This document shows, one piece after another, positions 57,990 through 64,000 of a stretch of DNA of 64,000 nucleotides; positions within the stretch are counted from its first letter, which is position 1, and the number at the start of each line of letters is the position of its first letter. The notes under the pieces were generated by a model that was given only the letters and a program-made list of their open reading frames with translations, had not been told where the DNA came from and ran no database searches. Made by a program: the position numbers and the translations under genes. Source of the DNA: G963663365 sp963663365 (GTDB taxonomy: Bacteria > Hinthialibacterota > Hinthialibacteria > Hinthialibacterales > G963663365); contig CAXXIH010000001.1 of NCBI GenBank assembly GCA_963663365.2, positions 744,001 to 808,000 of the forward strand, written 5' to 3'.

Positions 57990-58125
57990 GGGCGGGATGA
58001 GCCGCAGTTTGATTATCCATACAGATGTATTGCTCTGCAGGGTGCTGATGGGAAAATCTTATAAATATGCTTTGAAATCGTGGGCCGTTAGTCCCGCCCT
58101 GGCGGGACAACGGAGGTTCCCCGGC
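57990..58125 (-). repeat. Intergenic repeat, reverse orientation
   Basis: Reverse-complement copy of the core: read on the minus strand it gives GGCCCACGATTTCAAAGC through CAGCACCCTGCAGAGC, preceded by a CCCGCCCTGGCGGG hairpin that abuts the stop codon of the sialidase gene. Confidence 0.65.
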
Positions 58126-59370
58126 TTATTCCCCTTCCACAATCCAATCCGCATTCAATGCCGCGTGTTTGATCGATTTGATGCTGCCGGGAGGATTATG
58201 GGTATAGGTGATATGGATCAATCCATCACGGCTCTGGATGAGGGATGGGTAATGAAAACTCCCGCCCGGCTGCAGTTCCAGGTGCCGGGTCCACTTCCAA
58301 CTTTCGCCTTCGTCATCGGACATCGATAAAGCCAGCGTGCTCCGCCCCTCTTCCGTATCGTTATAAGCCATAACCCAACGCCCATCTTTCAAGGCGATAA
58401 CTTCCAGGCTGGCGTTGGAGTTCGGAATATCGGTGTAATCGGCCGGAGACCAGGTCTCTCCTTCATCGGTAGAAACACTGCGCAAAACACGCTTCATCAA
58501 GTCGCCTTCCTCACGCATATAGGCCACCAAGGTTCCGTCCTTCTTGCGCACCACAGTGGGTTGATTCAAACACGCTCCCACCATCGGCGAGCTGGCACGC
58601 CAAGACTTTCCGCCATCATCAGAAATCGCCATCAAACTGACATAATAGGCATCGGAATAGAGTGGGATGATGATCCGTCCGCTGGGCAGGGTCAAAAGGT
58701 GCGTCCGCGTCATCCACCCCCGTTGCCGTTTGCTCTGATCTTTGGCTGCTTCCAGCAGCTGCTCCATCGGTGAGGTTACATAGCCGCCGAAATCGGTATC
58801 GAATCCGGGAACGCGCTGACGAATTACCTCGTATCCCTTTTTAAGTTCATCTACGAATTTATCGCCCGGCTTCAAAATCATATCGTCCTGCCAATACCAT
58901 TTCGGCGGACCGTCGCTCTGATACTCCCCGGCCTTCCGGAAACGCAACTGCGAGTCATTCCAATCTTGGGCTAGTACCGCGATCCAGATCAGCCACAGTT
59001 CTTCATTTTTGTCGATAAACAAAACCGGATTGCAGTCCGGGAGATTCGGCGTATCGGCCATCTCGAATACCGGGCTCCATGTATCGGCGCCTTTTTTTAG
59101 CCGTGCACCTTGGATGACCACATCTGATTCCTTGCGTTCTCCTGATCCGTGGAACCACGTGGTCAGCAGATCGCCGTTCGGGCATTCCACAATACAGCTC
59201 GAATGCACATGCTTATCCTGTAACGGAAAAATCAGCTCGCCTTTATAAAAGGGCTCTGCACCTGCGCAGAGAGTCAGGCCCAGCCAGACCAGGCCAACCA
59301 GTCCGACAAAAGCCGCCGGACGCCGACTGAGGTTCTGATGCATGCGATTCCGTATTGCGGGATAAATCAT
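58126..59370 (-). CDS. Secreted sialidase-family (BNR_2) protein
   Basis: 414 residues from the ATG at 59370, with GGAG about 8 bases upstream; ATG 59412 is also in frame. Signal peptide about 1-38 (ends LTLCAGA). Typical BNR_2 features: HSSCIVECPNGDLLTTWFHGSGER, CNPVLFIDKNEELWLIWI, and the Asp-boxes SDDGGKSWR, STDEGETWS and SDDEGESWK, plus YPSLIQSRDGLIHITYTH. This subgroup is common in glycan loci and often not a true sialidase. Divergent from a pseudopilin gene. Confidence 0.9.
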   Translation of the reverse strand: MIYPAIRNRMHQNLSRRPAAFVGLVGLVWLGLTLCAGAEPFYKGELIFPLQDKHVHSSCIVECPNGDLLTTWFHGSGERKESDVVIQGARLKKGADTWSPVFEMADTPNLPDCNPVLFIDKNEELWLIWIAVLAQDWNDSQLRFRKAGEYQSDGPPKWYWQDDMILKPGDKFVDELKKGYEVIRQRVPGFDTDFGGYVTSPMEQLLEAAKDQSKRQRGWMTRTHLLTLPSGRIIIPLYSDAYYVSLMAISDDGGKSWRASSPMVGACLNQPTVVRKKDGTLVAYMREEGDLMKRVLRSVSTDEGETWSPADYTDIPNSNASLEVIALKDGRWVMAYNDTEEGRSTLALSMSDDEGESWKWTRHLELQPGGSFHYPSLIQSRDGLIHITYTHNPPGSIKSIKHAALNADWIVEGE

Positions 59371-59642
59371 ATCTATTTCTCCAGTATTCGCTGATGAGCA
59401 ACGATAGAGCATAGGACTGTAAATCGTAAATGGGACTCTTCCGTATGTCCCCCCATAAGCAGACTCGGATGAACTTGGATCACCATTTTTGATAACCGTT
59501 TCCTGTGTGATCGGGCTTACAGGCAGATTTTGAGAGCGAATCTTCTTTCCAAATCTTATGAAATCCGGGAGAAATCAGAATAAACATGTGCTAAATTGGC
59601 GCCGTTATAGAGTCGATTTTACCGCACACAGGGAGAACGAAA
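59371..59642. other. Intergenic region between divergent genes
   Basis: 272 bases between the sialidase-family and pseudopilin genes. No repeat module or gene seen; promoters for both directions are expected here but none is clear by eye. Confidence 0.4.
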
Positions 59643-60269
59643 GTGACTTTGAAACGACACACCGTGGTTGGATTCACGCTTATCGAGTTACTCATTGTTG
59701 TTGCGATTATTGGCATCTTGGCGGCCATTGCCGTCCCCAATTTCCTCAGCGCCCAAATCCGCGCCAAAGCCTCCCGGGTGAAAAGCGAAATGCGTTCATT
59801 TTCCACGGCGCTGGAATCCTATCGTGTAGACCATGGCCGTTATCCTTATCCGCTTCTGGACAAATACACGGATAAGGCCGGCATTCATACTCAAAGCCAC
59901 ATTGTCAAAGCGCTTCTGGAATTATCCACACCTGTAGCCTATATGGCCAATGTCGATTATCCGGATCCTTTCTTCAAAACCGGCGACGGATTTTGGATAT
60001 CCACAGTCCCGGCTTATTCCAGCTATACGTATGTGAATTTTAACGGGCGCTGGGTTTCCGAATTCACGCCCGATATTTCCGTCGATGCCTACGCCCTCGC
60101 CAGTTTCGGCCCCGACAAATATGACAGCGGAGGCATCCACCCCGTCGTGGAAACTGCGCGTCATCAAGCCGTTAATTGGACCCACATTTATGATTCTTCA
60201 AATGGTATCGTAAGCTGGGGCGATATTGTCTACTACGGCGGATCGCATGGTGTGCCCATTAAGAATTAA
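59643..60269 (+). CDS. GspG-like pseudopilin, GTG start
   Basis: 208 residues from a GTG, supported by GGGAG 7 bases upstream. Leader MTLKRHTVVG, then FTLIELLIVVAIIGILAA; linker LSAQIRAKASRVKSEMRSF. Family motifs: LSTPVAYMANVDYPDPFF, FGPDKYDSGG, SSNGIVSWGDI. Rich in aromatic residues in the C-terminal domain (WISTVPAYSSYTYVNFNGRW), suggesting a carbohydrate- or protein-contact surface. Confidence 0.9.
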   Translation: MTLKRHTVVGFTLIELLIVVAIIGILAAIAVPNFLSAQIRAKASRVKSEMRSFSTALESYRVDHGRYPYPLLDKYTDKAGIHTQSHIVKALLELSTPVAYMANVDYPDPFFKTGDGFWISTVPAYSSYTYVNFNGRWVSEFTPDISVDAYALASFGPDKYDSGGIHPVVETARHQAVNWTHIYDSSNGIVSWGDIVYYGGSHGVPIKN

Positions 60270-60628
60270 TCCCTGTATTGATTTTGGCGTATTAGTAACC
60301 TTAATAATATCAGTATGTTACGCGCGGCCTTGCCCGGTGCTTATCCGGAAGGGAATGAGAATACCTTTCATGAAAATGTATTCTCTGCACAATTTTTTGC
60401 TTAATTTGTCCCCTGACTATTTCATTCTGACGATAAAGACGTATGCTGCTTCTTAAGAATAAATGGATGCTGATTCATTAGTAGACCGACTTACGTCAGT
60501 TGTCTCTCCTAATTACTATCCTCACCTCGAAGTCAGAAACTTGTCAGTGTTTCCCCCCTTTGCCGGTGTAGCGTGAACGGAATCAGCCCAAATCCGGGCA
60601 TAACCGGTATAAGATAGGAAACTAATAT
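60270..60628. other. Long intergenic region before the DEAD-box gene
   Basis: 359 bases with no gene. An inverted repeat GAGAATAC (60357-60364) / GTATTCTC (60378-60385) is followed by a run of T at about 60391-60396 and may terminate the pseudopilin transcript. The rest could form a long leader for the helicase gene, as cold-shock helicases often have, but no known motif is visible. Confidence 0.4.
60357..60397 (+). terminator. Possible intrinsic terminator
   Basis: Eight-base arms GAGAATAC / GTATTCTC with a 13-base loop, followed shortly by TTTTTT. It lies about 90 bases after the pseudopilin stop. The stem is AT-rich, so support is moderate. Confidence 0.35.
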
Positions 60629-61837
60629 ATGTCGTTTGAAGAATTCAAAATTGATTCGCGTTGTCTACGTGTATTGAAAACACAGCGAATCACAGAGCCT
60701 ACCCCTGTCCAGATGCAAGCCATTCCAGTCGCCCAAGAGGGCCGGGATGTTATCGCAATTGCCCAGACGGGCACAGGCAAAACATTAGCCTTTGCCTTGC
60801 CTGCGCTTTCGCGTCTCGCCTCTGTTTTCAAGGAACGCAAAAGCATGTTGGTGCTTACGCCAACACGCGAATTGGCGCAACAAGTCAACTCTGTAATCGA
60901 GCCGTTAAGCAGAGCATTAGGCCTGCGCACGCTGTGTGTGTACGGAGGTGTGGGGATGGACAGTCAATCCAAAATTCTGCGCCGGGGCTGCGATATTATT
61001 GTGGCTACGCCGGGAAGATTGCTCGATCACATTAACCGTGGCAATGCGCGTTTTAACAACCTCTCCACCCTGGTACTCGATGAAGCGGACCGCATGTTGG
61101 ATATGGGATTTCTTCCTGATATCAAACGCATCTTGGCAAAACTTCCTCAAGAACGTCAGACATTGATGTTCTCGGCCACCTTCCCCAAACCCATTGCGCG
61201 TCTGGCGGCCGATATGCAACACGATCCGGTACGCATTGAAGTTGGAGCCGTGGCCAAACCGGCCAATGCCGTAAGGCAAGGTGTCTATACTGTCGATCCT
61301 TCGCGCAAGATGAGCCTTTTATCGAAGGTTTTGAGTGAGCCGCAGGTTCAATCGGCTCTTGTCTTTATCCGCACCAAACATCGCACCGACCGGGTTGCCA
61401 AAGCGCTGCAAAAGGAAGGTTTCAAAGTCAAAGCGATTCACGGCGGACGTTCTCAGAGCCAACGCCAACAAGCAATTGAAGGCTTCCGCAAAGGACGTTA
61501 CCAGATTTTGGTTGCCACCGATCTTGCCGCTCGCGGCTTGGATGTCCAAGGCATAACTCACGTGGTCAATTTTGATATCCCCGTCTGTTCTGATGACTAC
61601 ATTCACCGGATCGGGCGCACGGCACGCGCCAGCGCTGAAGGAGATGCAATTACTTTTGTTTCTCCAACGGATTTCACGGCGCTGGGCAGCATCGAGCGTG
61701 CTATCGGCCAGAAATTGCCGCGCAAAGAATGGGAAGGCTCAGTCCCCGTGCTTTCTCTGTATAATCCGGAGCGGAAACGAACGGCAAACCCCGGACGGTC
61801 ATCCCGGCGTGGTAGAAGTTCCTTCCGGCGTAGATAA
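60629..61837 (+). CDS. DEAD-box RNA helicase, RhlE-like
   Basis: 402 residues, cytoplasmic ATP-dependent RNA helicase. Q motif PTPVQMQAIP (25-34), Walker A AQTGTGKT (45-52), PTRELAQQ (78-85), ATPGRLLDH, DEAD (151-154), SAT (182-184), ALVFIRTKHRTDRVAKAL, ATDLAARGLDVQGITHVVNFDIP and HRIGRTAR. A short basic tail (RTANPGRSSRRGRSSFRRR) is RhlE-like and binds RNA. Probably acts in cold adaptation, ribosome assembly or RNA decay. Confidence 0.93.
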   Translation: MSFEEFKIDSRCLRVLKTQRITEPTPVQMQAIPVAQEGRDVIAIAQTGTGKTLAFALPALSRLASVFKERKSMLVLTPTRELAQQVNSVIEPLSRALGLRTLCVYGGVGMDSQSKILRRGCDIIVATPGRLLDHINRGNARFNNLSTLVLDEADRMLDMGFLPDIKRILAKLPQERQTLMFSATFPKPIARLAADMQHDPVRIEVGAVAKPANAVRQGVYTVDPSRKMSLLSKVLSEPQVQSALVFIRTKHRTDRVAKALQKEGFKVKAIHGGRSQSQRQQAIEGFRKGRYQILVATDLAARGLDVQGITHVVNFDIPVCSDDYIHRIGRTARASAEGDAITFVSPTDFTALGSIERAIGQKLPRKEWEGSVPVLSLYNPERKRTANPGRSSRRGRSSFRRR

Positions 61838-61970
61838 CCGGACGCTTTCCGGATTGCAGACATTTGTTTTATGGATGCCCCATAAATCCAATTCACCGGG
61901 AATCCTTACTTTACTCCTATTCATCGCAATCAGGAGAAGGTAAATTAGGATTCCGGATGATAATGAATTA

Positions 61971-62251
61971 GAAGTGGTTTCAAAACACCTTTCCGAAAAA
62001 CATGGCTATACCAAGCTGATGCGGAAGGTGCAAAACAGCGGCTCATCAGGAGATTCGCCCTCCCGCGGCGTGACCGCCGTGGACCTGACGCCTAACGGCT
62101 CACGATTTCAGGGTCTGGGTGGGACATTTAGATGGTCAACACCCTGCAGGGCAGAGTGTCGATAGTCGATCCGGCTCGTGGAGATGTTGCCCTCGATTTA
62201 TAAGACAGTCGCTCCCCTGACTAATTATGAGCCGATGTTTGAAGCGACTTC
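61971..62251 (+). mobile_element. MITE, full-length form, 281 bp
   Basis: Termini GAAGTGGTTTCAAA (left) and TTTGAAGCGACTTC (right) are inverted repeats, flanked by TA on both sides (61969-61970 and 62252-62253). Interior order matches the copy at 57347: left segment, GCGGCTCATCAGGAGATTCG, CGGCGTGACCGCCG hairpin, core, and CAGAGTGTCGATAGTCGATCC. It ends 20 bases before the ATG of a pseudopilin gene. Confidence 0.8.
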
Positions 62252-62271
62252 TAACAATTGGAAATTGGGAC

Positions 62272-62823
62272 ATGAATCGTACTGCCTCCGCATTTACGCT
62301 CATTGAACTCCTAATCGTTGTGGCCATTATTGGTATTCTGGCCGCGATTGCTGTTCCCAATTTCATGAATGCCCGTCTTCGCGCGAAAATAGCCGCTACG
62401 ACCGGAAATATGCAGGCGATTGGCAATGCGCTTGAAATGTACAGCATCGATAACGGCAAATACCCGAATACCTATGTTCCCGGTTCGACAACCTTTATCA
62501 ATCCGCGCATGCTACGTTTTCAGCGGCTTACAACACCGATTGGGTATATGAATGCCAGCGTGCGTGATGTTTTCAATACAGTCGATGAAGAAATCAATGC
62601 GGTCTATCCGTTTTGGGGGCCGGACACGATGGACCACCGCCGCCTTTCCACATGGTTTGACCATCCGAATCTGCTACCGCTGAAATATCAACATGGCGGT
62701 TGGGCTATCATGAGTTTTGGTCCCGACTTGGACTTTGAATCCACGCAAAAACAATATCTCGTATGGTTCGATGCATCCAATGGACTGATTAGCGATGGGG
62801 ATATCTATCGTTTCGGCCCGTAA
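62272..62823 (+). CDS. GspG-like pseudopilin
   Basis: 183 residues from the ATG at 62272, giving the leader MNRTASA before FTLIELLIVVAIIGILAA; the frame is open to 62227 but that lies within a MITE. Linker MNARLRAKIAATTGNMQAI. Family motifs: LTTPIGYMNASVRDVFN (the DPF element degraded to DVF), FGPDLDFEST, ASNGLISDGDI. The MITE immediately upstream may influence its expression. Confidence 0.9.
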   Translation: MNRTASAFTLIELLIVVAIIGILAAIAVPNFMNARLRAKIAATTGNMQAIGNALEMYSIDNGKYPNTYVPGSTTFINPRMLRFQRLTTPIGYMNASVRDVFNTVDEEINAVYPFWGPDTMDHRRLSTWFDHPNLLPLKYQHGGWAIMSFGPDLDFESTQKQYLVWFDASNGLISDGDIYRFGP

Positions 62824-63000
62824 ACGGATACATGATGAACAAAGAGCGCCAGACTGGGTAAATGTCTGCTGAAAATCCTAAGCGCCGAGGGCCGCAAGAA
62901 GCGGAGCAAAGAAATTTTTCATAACACACTTTAGAAAAGACTTACAAATTGACTCGAAAAATCTAGCTTAATATCCATCTCGTGACATAAGGAGGGAAGT

Positions 63001-63888
63001 ATGTCGAAAGAAACCGGCCGTTCTGCGGGTGACGATGATTCAACCGCTCCTTCGCCTTCCTGGGAATCACGTGATGAGTTGGGTATCGGCTCGGCATTTT
63101 GGGCCACTGTAAAAGAACTCTATTTGCGGCCCCGGTCCATCTTCTCTGCTTCAACCGGTCCCTGCGATGCACAGGGCGCGTTGCTTTATGGAACAATTGC
63201 CGGCTCACTGGGTATATTCGGCCTGCTGCTGGGCGGATATCTGTTTTGTTGTTGGATTGAATTGAGTCTCAGGCGTCCGCTCGCGATTTTATTGAATCTG
63301 GCGTTGGATTATGGATTCGCATACCTAGCGATCCTAACGCCCATCATTGTTTGCTCCTCCATTTATATGAGTGCATTGATCGTGCATAGCGTGCTAAAAA
63401 CACGAGGCAGCAATCTCCATTTTTCGCACACGTTACGCGTACACAGCTATGTTTCCGGGAACGCTATACTTCCAATGGTTTTATCCGCACTTATTCCCTC
63501 TGTCTGTATCATATTTGCGCTTGTGGATTATACCAGCCACACCCCTTCGCGAATTCCTCCTGGCGTCATGTTCTCTATTATTGGTGCACCAGAGTTACAT
63601 ATGTTATTTTACGATATTTGGGAATCTCTTTGCGATACCCATTCTTGGCCCGCTTGGGCCTACTTATTTTCATTGCTTGTGCCCTTGTTGGCGGGAGGAT
63701 ACTATTTGGTCAGCACAGGCGCAGCAATTCAGTCTACTGTACATCGAGTGCGGCCCGGATTACGTATTCGCCTCTGTTACTTTCTCGTTTTTCTATTCTA
63801 TTTCTCTTTGGGTGCCTCTATCGACTTCTATTTTACGGCCATTAATGGCGACTTGAAGCTACCGCCATGGTGTAGAAATTTTTTCTAA
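63001..63888 (+). CDS. Yip1-like integral membrane protein
   Basis: 295 residues, ideal ribosome-binding site (GGAGG 5 bases before ATG). A cytoplasmic N-terminus (1-30) is followed by the Yip1-type entry FWATVKELYLRPRSIFS and five membrane segments (about 62-86, 96-124, 150-172, 218-242, 258-280). The motif HTLRVHSYVSGNAILPMVLSALIP is typical of the Yip1 superfamily in bacteria. Function unknown; possibly membrane organisation. Confidence 0.8.
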   Translation: MSKETGRSAGDDDSTAPSPSWESRDELGIGSAFWATVKELYLRPRSIFSASTGPCDAQGALLYGTIAGSLGIFGLLLGGYLFCCWIELSLRRPLAILLNLALDYGFAYLAILTPIIVCSSIYMSALIVHSVLKTRGSNLHFSHTLRVHSYVSGNAILPMVLSALIPSVCIIFALVDYTSHTPSRIPPGVMFSIIGAPELHMLFYDIWESLCDTHSWPAWAYLFSLLVPLLAGGYYLVSTGAAIQSTVHRVRPGLRIRLCYFLVFLFYFSLGASIDFYFTAINGDLKLPPWCRNFF

Positions 63889-63914
63889 TACCAATACACC
63901 ACAATAGGCATACC

Positions 63915-64000
63915 ATGAAATTCGCCTCATCTTTGAGCCACGGCACAAACAGCCGGGTACTATTTAAAGTTCCTCCACCACCTCAAACACACGGTGGCTT
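63915..64000 (+). CDS. Possible start of a further gene, truncated by the window
   Basis: An open frame begins ATG at 63915 (MKFASSLSHGTNSRVLFKVP) and runs to the window edge without a stop. No clear ribosome-binding site; too short to identify. Confidence 0.2.
   Translation, partial: MKFASSLSHGTNSRVLFKVPPPPQTHGG

Noticed and set aside
58020..58125. Coding extension 57907-58329 on the plus strand
   Set aside because: It runs through a repeat and antisense to the sialidase-family gene; no homology features.
1..64000. tRNA, rRNA or known riboswitch
   Set aside because: I saw no cloverleaf-like tRNA, rRNA segment or riboswitch core by eye; a covariance search with tRNAscan and Rfam would be decisive.

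Overview
The window is about 64 kb of bacterial chromosome at roughly 50% G+C. Most genes encode exported enzymes that act on complex, probably sulfated, glycans. The mix is typical of uncultured heterotrophs such as Sumerlaeota, Hydrogenedentota, Lentisphaerota or Planctomycetota: Tat-exported Gfo/Idh/MocA oxidoreductases, S1 sulfatases, GH29 fucosidases, sialidase-like propellers, a Thr-Pro-repeat surface protein with an EF-hand end, and six solitary GspG-like pseudopilins. I lean to Sumerlaeota or Hydrogenedentota from the pilin N-termini and the TPT protein, but no rRNA, tRNA or ribosomal protein gene is present to settle it.

Layout. 0.15-3.8 kb: TPT surface protein (-) and a pseudopilin. 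3.8-8.5 kb (-): an operon of GH29 fucosidase, DUF1080 lipoprotein, sugar isomerase-like TIM barrel and Gfo/Idh/MocA dehydrogenase, resembling the oxidation/elimination/hydration route of glycoside cleavage. 8.5-12.1 kb: a membrane protein inside a large repeat array. 12.1-15.5 kb: sialidase, ferritin-like protein, sulfatase. 15.5-16.7 kb: second repeat array. 16.7-29.3 kb (+): propeller-GH29 fusion, sulfatase, GH95-like enzyme, pseudopilin, six-hairpin glycosidase, pseudopilin, then a SulP-STAS-cNMP transporter; this looks like a sulfated-fucose degradation cluster. 29.6-34.7 kb: two propeller proteins and a PHP phosphoesterase. 35-40.8 kb (+): two tandem Tat-exported TIM-barrel paralogs, a Gfo/Idh/MocA protein, an ApbE flavin transferase and a sulfatase. 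41-43.3 kb: sulfotransferase, a small protein behind a Fur-box-like palindrome, a pseudopilin. 43.5-54.2 kb: propellers, cellulase-like protein, large exported protein, GH28, EamA exporter. 55-64 kb: CCPRF protein, GntR-slipin operon, small membrane protein, sialidase, pseudopilin, DEAD helicase, pseudopilin, Yip1-like protein.

Between genes lies a modular repeat family. Its core segment recurs about 18 times. One module is a hairpin with compensatory base changes, and complete units (127, 290 and 281 bp) have terminal inverted repeats and TA target duplications, i.e. MITEs. Repeat sequence supplies the C-terminus of one gene, the stop codon of another and the ribosome-binding site of a third.
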